Assembly (NCBI RefSeq): GCF_905220565.1
Contig: NC_059416.1
Location: 4,154,001 to 4,218,000, forward strand
Direction of reading: 5' to 3'
Source of the DNA: Melitaea cinxia
Lineage: Eukaryota; Arthropoda; Insecta; Lepidoptera; Nymphalidae
DNA length: 64,000 bases
A program made the translations under genes and the position numbers. The notes under the pieces were generated by a model. That model searched no databases, was not told where the DNA came from, and worked only from the letters and a program-made list of their open reading frames with translations. The first letter of the stretch is position 1. Each line of letters starts with the position of its first letter. This document shows, in pieces, positions 34,773 through 47,517 of the stretch.

Positions 34773-34990
34773 CGGGTTGTCTGGAAGAAATGGCTAATTA
34801 GTCATAAGACCGCCTCTTGTACTACACATTCTTAAGTTGTCTCATCATCATCATTCATCACGGGAAGAGAGGGGGTGGCTAAATTCTTTAGTGCCGTAGC
34901 CACACAGTATAAGTTAACACTTAAGTTGTCTGTATTATTATTATTTTGTATTTGGATATTGTGGTGTACAATAAAGAGTAAATAAATTAA
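34773..34990 (+). repeat. LINE 3'-UTR fragment interrupted by a mini SINE-C
   Basis: gggttgtctggaagaaatgg to cttaagttgtc, then, after the 77-base insert, ttaagttgtctgtattatt to gtggtgtacaataaagagta. It matches the jockey/CR1-like 3' region at 6.6 and 30.8 kb and, reversed, 45.4 kb. Confidence 0.65.
34843..34919 (-). repeat. Internally deleted SINE-C insertion with 12-bp duplications
   Basis: On the minus strand it has the SINE-C head (ctgtgtggctacggcactaa to ctctcttcccgtg) joined directly to a tgatgatgatga tail. The middle of about 250 bases and the conserved 3' block are missing. Perfect direct repeats cttaagttgtct flank it (34831-34842, 34920-34931). Confidence 0.85.
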
Positions 34991-37172
34991 TAAATAAATA
35001 AATAAACCATAATTTGATGCGATTGAGATGATAATAGCAGATACTGACGATGAAAAAGACTTAGAAAAACATTTAGGTGAGTTTCTCATAAACAAGAAGA
35101 ACCATAATTTACACTGTCCTTATAAAAAATTCAAAAGACAATTATGGACTCCGCACGAAATATTAAGGTAGAGAGGAAGCGCCTTATTATATGTATATAA
35201 TAATATATAATAATATCATTAAACAAATTACCATTTAAATTATCTTCAATATATGTATATGTATAGTACGTGCAACTATTGTTTATCATTAAAATATTGG
35301 CCTATATCATAGTAACATTATTTTAGTAATTAATTACTTCTTTACAGTATTAATTTATTTATAATCACATTCTTCTTTAACCCACTCTTTAGGTAGCTTA
35401 ATTAATTAAATAGTAAGTTGTCACACGTAGAGATAAATCATACTGTATTTTTTTAAATTTATTAATCAAGTAAATAGCTAAAACACACATTCACATTTTA
35501 TAAAGGTAAAAAACAATATACCTATGTAAAAATTGAAAGGATAGTGACTATATATAATATATATTTAATTTAATTTTGAATATGGATTAACTTCTAAAAT
35601 AAATTATATATATACATACATACATATACATATGTATATACCTGTTATTTAAAATACTATCTACGGTCACATACAATAATACTTGCTTTATAGGTAATTT
35701 AGTTTCAACGTAAGTTGATGATTATGTAGGAAAATGGGTAAGATTTGAAATATTGAAAGGAATGAATGAGAAGAGGAGGGTACTAAGGGTTAGCATAGTT
35801 TTAGAGGAGACGATTTTGACCCTCTCATTGACCACATGAAAGTAGACAGCCATGTAGTAACCAGTGAGTTATAGGTAGCTCAATAACCTACACTCAGGCT
35901 CTATCATAATAAAAAGCTTAAATGTATTTATTTTGTTCTATTAGTTTGAAAAGTCATGCACATTCAATGAGTCGTCATCGACAACAATGATCGATTGACC
36001 TCCCAGTACAAGCTTATAAGAGGTAAGCAGATATGGTGTGTACCCGAGTACGCTCTACGTACAAAAAATACCATAAACAAAGAGCCACCTACATCAAAAA
36101 TAAAACCCATCCATCACCATCAATTAACAAAACATCTCCATTTGACGGCGGAAGCGATTTACTTAATTGATCCCTATTATCTGATCTACGAATACGATAT
36201 TGATCATCTATCAAAAAATATATTTTTTTAACATCTGCAAAGCAATTCTTTCAATTTTTATTTGGAAGAAAAGGTTTTTTAGCAATAAGACTTCTTGATT
36301 GTAGCTTATAATACCCTTATGACATTTAACTTGATGACCTTTAACTTTGTTTCTTATTTTGGTGTAGAAAAAAGTATAAGGACTATTATCAGTATTCTGC
36401 TAATACAATAAATTCGAAACCTTGTGAGGATGGATGGACAGTTGTTTCACTTTTTCACGTAAAAAGTACTGAACTAATTGTAATGAAACGTGGTACGTAG
36501 ATAGCTGGAGGCCTAGGCTACTTTTTATCCTAACATTCCCACGGGATAAGAAATTATGCGTGTGAAACCATTAATTATTCATGTAAGACAAAAAAGAATT
36601 ATGAAACTTAAATGATAATTTATAAAGGATCTTACTAAATATCAACATAATACGTAATACCAAGAATCCAATTAAAGTTGGTTTCGATTTAGAAGAAAAA
36701 AAAAAGCTTAATAATCAGTGGATGTCCTATATTGACTAATGAGTCAGAGTTTCCGGTATCGATACTTACAACAACAAACCCTAATACCTCCATTTACAAG
36801 GCTTCGCAGTGCAATGTTCTTTTATTTTATATTATAAAGTTACTAATAATATATAAGCTATTACACTAATCCTTGCTTAAATAACTTGTTGGAAAGATCT
36901 GCAGATTCAAGAGCTCCAGTACAAATTAAATATATCACTAGTTTTTTTAAGCGCCATCCCCAAGCGTTAATTTCTGACTTATCAAAAACTATAACCCTAT
37001 TCTATTAGAAACAACGTTAAATAATATTTTAATTTCTATAGGTACATTATAAAACTTAAATCGTTTAATATTAGGTCTTTACCTATGAAATGAAAAAAAA
37101 AAAAAATATAATTAGATATTTGTTTAATGGATAGCGTTCTGTTTACATCGCATTTGTACTTTTTTCCTCATC
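34991..37172. other. Gene-free stretch
   Basis: AT-rich. The frame at 35995-36231 has no recognisable domain. No strong repeat identified. Confidence 0.4.
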
Positions 37173-37730
37173 ATGGATATGTTAAAAATTAGAGTGATTA
37201 TGGAGTATGAGTTCCGTCGTGGTAGCAAAGCTGCAGAAGTGGCTCGCAACATCAACGACGTTTACGGTCCGAAAACTACTAACGATCGTACCGCCCGTTG
37301 TTGGTTTGCTCGCTTTCGTTCTGGAAATTGACCTCAGAAATGAACCACGTGGTCAGCCGAAAATGTTGGTTGACAATGACGAATTAAAGGCGATTGTGAA
37401 GGCTGAGGATTCTCAAACTACAGCTGAATTAGCAGCAGCTTTCGAAGTCAGCACTAATCAATATTGGTCCATTTGCGTCAAACTAACAAGTAAAGAAGCT
37501 CGACAAATGGGTGCCTCATGAATTGAATGAATGCTGGCGCAAAATACGCGTCGAGACGTGCCTTGCACTGCTTAACAGACACACAAACGAAGGTAGGTAG
37601 GTATATTGATTCGCATTGTTACTTGTGTCGAAAAATGGATTCTATTCGACAATCGCAAGCGCTCAGCTAGTTGGTTAGATCCTGGTTAGAACCTAAACAA
37701 TGCCCTAAACGAAAAATGACCCCTGAGTAT
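37173..37730 (+). pseudogene. Mariner transposase N-terminal fragment, broken
   Basis: From an ATG at 37173 the frame reads MDMLKIRVIMEYEFRRGSKA, then a helix-turn-helix region ARNINDVYGPKTTNDRTARC, and reaches a stop after FRSGN. It resumes as DLRNEPRGQP and VDNDELKAIV...SQTTAELAAAFEVS. A later stretch (about 37600-37690) resembles IVTCDEKWILYDNRKR. Stops and a frameshift make it inactive. The 104-codon frame at 37207 spans the junction of two true frames. Confidence 0.78.
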
Positions 37731-37794
37731 ACCATAGTTTAATTTAATAAGCAAGAAGTTGCTTGTTATTATCTCAGATAGGTCGTAGCAGGAA

Positions 37795-38043
37795 ATATCC
37801 AGCTCGAAATCTGCAGCAGCCCGACTGGGGAAGTACGTCAACCTTACAAAAGATCACAGCTAAATACTTTCTACTACTTTCAAGCAGTGTTGTGTTCCTG
37901 TGGTCAGCACGATGACTAGAGCTCCTGCAATTGGGGGTAGGGTTCTCAAAGCGCTTGCGATGCGTCTAGTGTTGCAGAGGTCTATAAGGTACGATAATCA
38001 GGTGAGCCGAACGCTTGTTTTCGACCTAGTTGTATAAAAAAAT
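37795..38043 (+). repeat. SINE-D copy with poly(A) tail
   Basis: gaaatctgcagcagcccgac, tggggaagtacgtcaacctt, agcgcttgcgatgcgtctag and ttttcgacctagttgtataa followed by aaaaaa. Confidence 0.75.
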
Positions 38044-38562
38044 CCACACGGTATATACATATATAATAGTTGTGGATTTTATTTTGCAAAAGAAGCCAAC
38101 GCGTAATTAATAACGCAATTGTAAATCGAAATTAATTTTATAATAAAGTGAAAGGATCATCAAAAACACCGTTTAACTCCAGAGACATTTAAAAGCGACT
38201 GCTACTGATACTTAATGCATTTAATTTGTTATTTCATTTCATATTAACCAACATAATTTGAACCGGAAACTGTTTCGTGCTCAATTTTCTTTGAAATTAT
38301 TTTAAAGAATTTAAATAATAATAAAAAACAAGGTTGAATGTCCGAAATAATATTGCATTTTAAGCTTTTCTATTTTTATGAAATACTATAAGACTTATGT
38401 AGTTTCACTTTTGTTTACGTTTACTATATATTAATTACTGCTTGTGTAATAGAATTAATTTGTCTGATTAGAAGCGTCTCGATGCGAGTGGAATTGTATC
38501 ATACTATTAAATATTTTATTTTTCGATATTTTACAATATTAAATTTTTTACGACGCGTTTGT

Positions 38563-38908
38563 TAGCACCAACAACCGGTCACAGCACTGGTTTATGGCTG
38601 TTGCGCTGGCGGTTGCGGGTTCAATCCCCGCATATGACAAACATTTGTATTGACCATACAGATGTTTGCCATTGTCTGGATGTTTGTGTAGTCCATGTGG
38701 GTCTCCCCACCGTGTCTCGGAGAGCACGTTAAGCCGTCGATACCTGTTGTTATCAACCTACCTGTTGCTAACCTGATAGCGATTGTTACTCATAGTTGGG
38801 AATATATCAGCCAACCCGCATTGGAACAGCGTGATGGATTAAGCTCTTGTTCTTCTCCTATATATGGGGAAAGAGACCTATGCCAAGAAGTAGGATATTA
38901 CAGGCGGC
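38563..38908 (+). repeat. SINE-A copy 3
   Basis: The head is altered (tttgttagcaccaacaaccggtc) but the B-box ggttcaatccc and body (gtgggtctccccaccgtgtc) and tail (gcggattaag-like, tacaggcggcg) match the family. No clear duplication seen, so the ends are approximate. An older copy. Confidence 0.8.
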
Positions 38909-39049
38909 GTACATATTTACAATTTACAACTTAAGAATACACGGTTCTAGCGATTGCTTCTACATCGGATAATTGCTGTAAACTTTATGGTAGGCACTAC
39001 TTACTACCTATACCTGGTATGTCCAATGTCCAATGTCATGGCCAATCTA

Positions 39050-39486
39050 TATATATAATAAAATGGTAGGTAAGTCAAAACTGTACATTGAATATTTTTT
39101 CAAAAGAATACTTGGGGTGTGATCTACAATCGATACCGAAACCAAAAATATAGTTTTTAGAATTTTTGTCTGTTTGTCTGTATGTATGTCCGCGATAAAC
39201 TCAAAAAGTACTGCATGGATTTACTTCAAATTTGGCACGAATATTATTAAAAAGTCGGGCCAACATATAGGCTACAAATTATCACGCTATCACCTACGGG
39301 GAACGAGCAATGAACTTTTATTTCTTCAACACATTCTGTAACAACGTGTAATCTAACGACGCATATTTGAATGTTGTTGTTATTATGTTAATAGCCATGT
39401 CATAAGCTAGCTTCACACTATAAATAAATACATTCTGTAGTATATTTAGTATCAGCCTTGCAGCCAAACCGGGGCGGGTCGCTAGT
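39050..39486 (+). repeat. Helitron-like non-autonomous element or its 3' end
   Basis: Ends accggggcgggtcgctagt, resembling the CTAG-type 3' end of lepidopteran Helitrons. It contains the block gcgataaactcaaaaagtac. The start is not defined. Confidence 0.4.
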
Positions 39487-39500
39487 GACAAATAGATTTT

Positions 39501-39718
39501 TATATATAAATAAAAATGAATGTTCCTAAGCGCATAAATCAAGAATGGTTCGACCAATTCGGCAATTTTTTTTTTGTATGTCCCTTTAAGGTCCACGGAT
39601 GGTTTTAATAATAAAAAAAAATATATATATTTTTTTTTTAATTTTTACTATTAACTTTTGACAGAACCACATGGTATTTGTGTGGTCTGTGGACAGAAGA
39701 AGTCTGTCCGGGCAGCTA
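39501..39718 (+). repeat. Repeat pair member (with 60391-60576)
   Basis: ataaataaaaatgaatgttc, then taaggtccacggatggtttt, ending gaagtctgtccgggcagcta. The same layout is found at 60391-60576. No coding sequence. Confidence 0.6.
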
Positions 39719-39724
39719 ATTATA

Positions 39725-41140
39725 CGAATAAAATTGTTTTAAAAATAGATATTATTGACATAATAGGAATAATAGGATTTATAATTTAGGTGTATACTAT
39801 TTGTTTCAGTAAATGATATTTGATATTGAAAATTGACTTTAGACATTTTGGCCAGAGTAACGTAGAGGTACCTAACGTATAAGAAATAAGTATAGAAAGA
39901 GAAATTTAACTACATTTCTATAATACGGAAATATAGACAAAGGACAAAACTAGAAGGAAAAACTTCTTCATAATAAACTAGAATTACAATTGAGAATGTC
40001 TTGTTCATTACATATATATTTTATATTTATACAAGTATATATATCAATTGCTTCAACGTTATTTATTTATTTATTTATTTATTTTATAGGTACATCCAGA
40101 GAATACATACAAAACATTATATATGAATCATTACTACATTATTATCTAATATGTATCCCATTACGGAGTACACAACATTCTACCATATATTAATGTCATG
40201 AAGCAAGTATAATTAAGATAACATCACATAAAAAATTTTAAAGTAAAAAGTAAAAATCCTACTCATTAACAATAAAATTCATTTTAAAATATCAATAATC
40301 AAATTTATATAAGAGGTAAGTCAAGAGAATATTAATAATCAAATATAACTAGAATTCAATAATAATAAATTCAATGATAAATAGATAAATAGATAACTAA
40401 AATTTAAATAATTATTTGTTATACATAACAAAATCTCATGATTGATGTATAATATGGAATGTATTACTTACCTTACCTTTATATTTTATTTATAATTTAT
40501 ATATATTTATATACCCATCTAGAAAGTTAAGGGAAGGATTTGAAGCGTTTAGTTGTGATTGAAAAAACTGATAGTGTTTACAACACTCATGTTACTGGGT
40601 TTCAATAGCAGCAGGTGAGCCACAGATGGTTTCGCCAACGCTGAATGGAAGAGAAACAAAGGACATTGATCGATGCGGTTGAGGTTATAAGGCTTTTATG
40701 AACTGAGGAATATAGAAGTAATTAAGTTCGTCACCCATAGCTTAAAAAAGATGTTGATTATATCGATGCAAGAAAAAAGACCACAAATGAAGGCATTCAA
40801 TTCCGACTACTGTAGTGTCAGCACTGATAACATATCCTAAATTAGAATGTAGGTACCATATTTTATGTACCTAAGTAATGTTTAATAGATCAAGCTATCA
40901 ACAACAAAGGAATATTCTCCTCGGACCAAAATAGCTGTATTCGTTGGTCTAGTGATTGTGTGAGTGAGAGACGACATATAAGGGAAGGGTAATGAGGTAA
41001 ATCAAACCCAATGAAAGTCGATCTAACACTAAAGTTATTAAGATTATTTTGAGTATATATAGGTGCAGATGTCATCCGCATTAAGCAAACAGAAATTTCG
41101 TAAGAAATACCGTTAATTAAAGGAGGTTATTAGATTAAAA
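39725..41140. other. Gene-free stretch
   Basis: AT-rich. A short (ttta)n run is near 40060-40084. No gene recognised. Confidence 0.4.
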
Positions 41141-41685
41141 TAATTGTGTTTGCTTGCAAACGAAAAAAAAAACCGACTTCAATTACATTGACGAGTAATA
41201 CAACGTAGATCGACGAAAAAATAGTCAAGTAACTACGCGTTATCAAAGATTACTCAAAAAGTAGTTATCAGATCTCAATAAAATTTATATGTGACCACAT
41301 GACAAACATCAGCTTTCGATTAAATTAAAAATTGTTAAAATCGGTACACCCAGTAAAAAGTTATTGCGGATTTTCAAGAAGTTCCCTCGATTTCTCTGGG
41401 ATTCCATCATCAGATCCTGGTTTTCTTATCATGGTACCAAACTAAGGATATCTCCTTTTCAACAAAAAAAGCATTATTAAAATCGGTACATTCAGTAGAA
41501 AGTTATGCGGTATAATACAACGTAGGTCGACGAAAAAAGCGTCAAGTAAAAACGCATTATTAGATATAACTCGAAAAGTAGTTGTTAGATCTCAATGTTC
41601 TCTCAATGATCTCTGATGTAACATACATTAAAAAAAAATACAGTCGAATTGAGAACCTCCTCCTTTTTTGGAAGTCGGTTAAAAA
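41141..41685. repeat. E-family element copy 3
   Basis: Left end ataattgtgtttgcttgcaa, inner aaccgacttcaattacattg; right end ttttttggaagtcggtt. Two internal units start at about 41212 and 41530. The second half is shorter than in copy 1. Confidence 0.7.
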
Positions 41686-41963
41686 GCCAATCACATTGCT
41701 GGATGTGCGGTAGCCCGTACTCTAGTATTGATTTAGTTTAAATTAACAAACTACATATATAGAACAGCTAAAAACATATTTATTTTAATTAATGGCAAAT
41801 TAAGACATTATATTCTATGTCTCCACTCGTAATAGGAAGGCTGTTGCGTTTTGTTATTTAACGAATTGGAAATGCGGAATTATTTAATGGAGAAATGTTG
41901 ATAGCATTCTTGTCACTTAGCAAGTACTTAGATAAATTATATTATTCACTAGCGCCGTCGTTG

Positions 41964-42291
41964 TGCTGTGTGGCTACGGCACTAAAGAATTTAGCCACCC
42001 TCTCTCTTCCCGTGGGTGTCGTAAGAGGCGACTAAGGGATAACAAGGTTCCACAACCACCTTGGAACTTAAGAAGCCGACCGATGGCGGGATAACCATCC
42101 AAATGCTGGCTTTGAAATACACAGGCCGAAGACGGGCAGCAGCGTCTTCAGTGCGACAAAGCCCGTACTGCGGTCACCAACCCGCCTGCCCAGCGTGGTG
42201 ACTATGGGCAAAACACATGAGTTCAAGTTATTTTTGGCGTGAACTTGTGGAGGCCTATGCCCAGCAGTGGACTGTATAGGCTGTAATGATG
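41964..42291 (+). repeat. SINE-C copy 4, inserted at the head of a SINE-B
   Basis: Full-length SINE-C from gctgtgtggctacggcac to ggctgtaatgatg. The flank before it (actagcgccgtcgttg) and the sequence right after it (actagcccgttggcgcag) are both versions of the SINE-B 5' end. Confidence 0.88.
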
Positions 42292-42560
42292 ACTAGCCCG
42301 TTGGCGCAGTTTGTAGTAACCCTGCTTTCTGTTCCGCGGGTTGCGGGTTCGATTCCCGCCTGAGTCTGGGTGTAATATGTGTATTTATATATTTATATAT
42401 GTATATTTATCAAAAAAAAATATTTCGCTGTAACGGTCGGCTGTTACCAAGTTTGTTACCACACAAGCATTATGCTGCTTAACATGGGAACAGACAGGCC
42501 GTGTGTGTATGTTATAAGATATTTATATATTTGTTTATATTGCCGTGGACTTATGCTAAC
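42292..42560 (+). repeat. SINE-B copy 2
   Basis: tRNA-like head actagcccgttggcgcagtt, B-box ggttcgattcc (42344-42354), and a body with gtcggctgttaccaagtttg. It ends in a tatttat-rich tail. Confidence 0.82.
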
Positions 42561-45500
42561 TTAAATTGGTAGATATTATAGGAAACGTTTACCTTCTAAA
42601 ATTTTAAAAACCTACTAGTACATTATTTGTCTGAAGATTGACCAGTCCCGGATTAGCTTATAAATTATTTAAGCAATTGCTTAGGGTATCCCGTCTAGGG
42701 GGGGGGGGGGCGACCAGACACGACCGAGAAAAAAAAACGAACACACAAAAGTTAAAGCAATTTCAATGAATTCTTTGTAGTTCACTTAAGGATCGGGGGG
42801 CATCAAGTTACCTTAATCCGGCACTGACATTGACGCAGTACCTAATCATAACAGCTGGGTATTGCACAATACCTGCTTATGTAAAATATTAATATATTTC
42901 TTAAAGATATTTGTCATCCTCTCGGAACATGGTTTATATGTTTGCGCTGTTTGTATATATGTATGGTGTATATGTGTGTGTGTGTTTCCGACAACACTTT
43001 TGTACTGGGGTCCGGTAAGCGTGAGACATTTACTCGTATTTATTTATCTAACAATTGTGAGAAAATATATTTATAATTTTGTAAGCGAATCGATTTTATA
43101 CGGATACATTGTATAGCGGAAGAAGAAAGATTTCCTTGTTATACGATTTCCGCAAAACTAATCCAATAGTGCACGTGAGAGAAATACAATACATAAATTA
43201 TTAAATGCTTTACATTCAACGATAAGTATTTTAATCATACTAAGTATTATGAAGGAAATTCTATATTGGGGAATTCGAAATCAGAATTAAAACAAACAAT
43301 TATTATAAGCGGGGAACGAATTTATGGTCATTAGTGCAACAATCCCTTACCTGTTTCCATAGTGTCTGAAATTATGAGGGTAAGATCGTGATCCTCAGCT
43401 ACCATTTATAGCTACTTTTAAAATGTCAAACGAATCACATAAAAAATGAAAAAATATTATTTAAATTTATTTTTAAATATAATAGATTCAAGATTTAATT
43501 TTAAATAAACATACATATATAAAGTTTACTGGTTTATAATTAAAGTTTGTTTAATTAAAGGCATTAATATTAAAAACTACTGGAAAATGTCGGCCCAAGT
43601 ATCGAAGAAGGCTATACGAACCATCACTATATGACTAATAGGAGGGGAACATCAAAGCAAAATGTTGCACAAAACTTTTAATACTATAATAGGTATATGG
43701 GATAGTATTAAAATTTTAATACGAACAAAGTCGCAGGGAACAGCTAGTAATAACTAATTAGAATAAAAACCTTCGTTTTAATTGAATCATATAATAAATA
43801 TATATTTGTAAGAGATCTCCACTTTTGGTAATAAAACTAATTTGTTGATAGCAAATGTTAAGTTTTGATTTTCCGGATTCCACGTGTTGTATAATATAAA
43901 TAAAGCCGGCCTTACATTTTTAAATTAACTTTGAAGACATTGTCTATACTAATATTGTAAAGGTCGTTGATTGATCATGTGATGCTGAAGGCTTCGAAAA
44001 ACATCACGAAATATCACAAAGATTTCTATGCTTAATTTATAAAACTTATTGATATTATATCCACCTGTATTTAAACAATATTCTGAAAATCTCAATTTAT
44101 TTTTGTCCGAAAAAAATACAAATGATTTGTGGGAATGGGGGTAAGGAGTAGTTTAAAACCTTACCAAACATCACCGAGGGGGTCATAATGTTTCCAAAAA
44201 GCATTACGTGATTAATGGTCGACCCCAAAGTGGAAAGATTCGTTTTTTTTTTTTTTTTGTAATGGATAAACTCAAAAACCACTAGACCGATTATGAAAAT
44301 TATTTCACCAGTAGAACGTTACGTTATTACTGAGTGGACAATCTATATTTTAACAGAAAAAAAAATGTAACAGTCAAAATCGTGTAGTCCACGCGTGCGA
44401 AGCCGCGGGCGGATAGCTAGTGAGTTAATTTTACCTCACCATTTCTTTTAATATTTGTAAATTTTTCTGACCTTTAAAGTGTACGATGACGAAATTTATA
44501 TTCAAGTATAATATTCGTATAATTATGATCTTCGCCTTACTTGAAAAAGCAGAAAAAGTCTGCAGAAAATTTAGTGCTGGCTAAGAATCTAAAATTCTAG
44601 ATTTTAGGCAGTCATAATTGTTGTGACACTACTCAAGATGGATGGCTTGCACAATATTCAAAATAAAACAAATTAAAAAATAGCATTGATACATTATTTT
44701 CATAATAAATTTAGTAGTATAGGAAGTGCAACATAACCCCTTTTTTGTTTATGAGTTTATAAGGCTTCCAGTGAACGAAACCACACAATCTATTGATTAC
44801 CAGGATTATGTGAAATGACAAAGAAAATCCGACTAGCACATCTCATTTAAATAAATATAAATAATGAACAAACACATGTGGTAGTTCGTTCCTAAGGTTG
44901 GCAATATAATACCTGTGTTTTAGACAACATCTAAATTATAAAAAAATTTGTTACTTTAAACCACCTTCATTTTATTTACGCAAATATGCTAACGCCTATG
45001 CTATATAACGTCTATATTTGAACAGCATATTTTTAATAAAGGCTCGAAAGATAACTTATTTAAAACAAGCCAAGAGAGTAGGCTCTCCCCAGGCCATCCG
45101 GCTACTAACACACTTACACTTAAGCATTATTTTATCTCCCTAGTCCACAGAAACTCAATGACCTAATCGTAGTGTTGTCAGTTTCAATAATGAGTACTTT
45201 TATCTTAAAATCAATAAAGCCTTAAATAACCTTGCAATTCACTACAGACTGTCGAATTTCGACGACAAGCGTTGGTAACGTTTTCTATGTTTAAAAATTA
45301 ATCTGCCAGAGTATAAATAGCATAGAATTTTTGGAAAAAATATTTCAGAGAGGTCTTATTTATTTATTTATTTTATACTTTATTGTACACCACAAATATA
45401 TTACAAACAAAGCATAAAGATAGTTACAGACAGTGAAGTACAATGGGCAAACTTATGGCTAATTAGCCATTTCTTCCAGACAACCCAGTATTTTTACGTC

Positions 45501-45650
45501 GTACAGTTATTTTGTACGTCGTAGAATTCAATAAAGCCTGGATACCTACATACACATATTAGTCTCAGTTGAATAGTCTGGTCTGAATTAGGTTACGATA
45601 GGACTGGCGTGTTTTGGTATAAAAGTACCTAAATTAAATGAAACGGAAAA
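42561..45650. other. Gene-free stretch with small repeats
   Basis: Contains a G run (42698-42710), a Helitron-like end at about 44385-44423 (cgcgtgcgaagccgcgggcg then gatagctagt), and a reversed LINE 3'-UTR fragment at about 45365-45490 (ccatttcttccagacaaccc). No gene seen. Confidence 0.5.
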
Positions 45651-47430
45651 ATAATTGTGTTTGCTCGCAAACGAAAAAAAAACCGACTTCAATTACATCG
45701 AAGAGTAATACAACGTAGATCGACGAAAAAATAGTAATACTTTGTTCGTATTCCATATAACGCGACATTATAAAATTGTAGAATTATATAATGTTCTACT
45801 GTTATTTCTAACATTTTGTTAGCGATTGTAGGCAGAAATTTCATAAAAGGCCCGTCGTCGATTCGCGCGAAGCGCTGACATCGCTTATTACGGCGGGTTT
45901 TTTAGTTGAAGCGGATTTATATTGAATTACGGTTTGTCTTTTTTATTAAAAATATGTAATGTTCATGTTTTCACACAGCTCCGATGCACGACTGGAGTTT
46001 ACCCCTTCAGATCAACTGTCTAAATAGGCACAAAAAGGCTTACTAGTCTAAGGAATATATTATTACTATATCAAATTGTAAATAAATGAATGCAATAACG
46101 CCATCTATCGGAACCTAATTGCGTTATTAGAAAACGTCTGAACGCCATCTCTAACAAGGTCATTCGTTCAGTAGATTTTACTGTTCAATTTTTTCATTCC
46201 GGGGCCTTAAATGAAAATCGATTCTTAAGGAGAAAACTCCAAAAACAGTCAAGTAAATACGCCATATCAGATATAGCTCAAAAAGTTCGAGTCAAATCTC
46301 AATTATATTTAAATGGGACCACATGACAAGCACCACCTATCGATTAAAAAAAGAATCATCGATATCGGTCCACCCAGTAAAATAGTAATGAGGTTAATAT
46401 AACGTTGGTCGACGTAAAATAGCCAAGTAAATACCCAGTATTAGCGATAACTCAAAAATTAAAAGCTCAAATATATTTATAACGAATAAACTGCTACTCT
46501 CTACTCTAGTGGAATATTGTAATTTGATCGATAGTGAACGAAGTAATTTCATTACATTTTGATAGATGGCGTTGTGGCAAAGTATTGAACATGACCACAG
46601 TCGTCTTAACATCGTCATGTAAATACGTGTCATCAAAGATTACTCAAAAATTGCTCATTATATCTCAATCATATTTAAAACGGACGACATGACAAGTATT
46701 AGCTTTTGATTTATACAAAAAAGATCAAAATCAGTGCACCCAGTAAAAAGATATAACGTATAATACAACGTAGGGTGACGAAAAAACCGTCAAGTAAATA
46801 CGCAATATTAGATATAACTCACAAATTACTAATCAAATCTCAATTAAATTTGAATGGGACCACGTGACAAATAGTAGCTTTTAATTTATATAAGAAACGT
46901 CAAAATCGGTGCACCCAGTAAAAAGTTATGGGGTATAATCAACGTAAGGTGACGAAAAAATAGTCGAGTAAATACGCATTATCAAAGATTACTCCAAAAG
47001 TTGTAATCAGATCTCGATGAAATTTAAATGTGGCCACACGATAAACAGCGGCTTTCGATTAAATTAAAAATTATCAAAATCGATACACCCAGTAAAAAGT
47101 TATTGCGGATTTTCAAGAGTTTCTCTCGATTTCTCTGGGATCCCATCATCAGATCCTGGTTTCCTTATCATGGTACCAAACTAGGGATATCCCCTTTCCA
47201 ACAAAAAAAGAATTATCAAAATCGGTACACCCAGTAGAAAGTTATGTGGTATAATACAACGTAGGTCGACGAAAAAAGCGTCAAGTAAAAACGCATTATT
47301 AGATATAACTCGAAAAGTAGTTGTTAGATCTCAAATAAATTTAAATGGGACCAATCGGCACACACCACCTTTCGATTAAAACAAAATTCGTCGAAATCGG
47401 TCTACCTGGTCAAAAGTTCTGATGTAACAT

Positions 47431-47475
<45 letters not shown>

Positions 47476-47517
47476 GTCGAATTGAGAACCTCCTCCTTTT
47501 TTGGAAGTCGGTTAAAA
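45651..47517. repeat. E-family element copy 4, expanded, with interruptions
   Basis: Starts ataattgtgtttgctcgcaa with the end palindrome gtttgctcgcaaac and ends ttttttggaagtcggtt, as in the other copies, but is about three times longer. At least five internal units like gacgaaaaaatagtcaagta can be seen (for example 46411, 46777, 46951 and 47270). Non-unit insertions lie at about 45735-46230 and 46490-46610. A run of 37 A occurs at 47435-47471. Confidence 0.7.

Noticed and set aside
37207..37521. 104-codon frame taken as one protein
   Set aside because: It starts out of frame with the mariner N-terminus and joins the true frame only after a stop; treated as part of a broken mariner relic.
45651..47517. 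Spaced repeated units considered as a CRISPR array
   Set aside because: Units are about 175 bp, diverged, lie in an animal genome, and belong to an interspersed element with defined ends.
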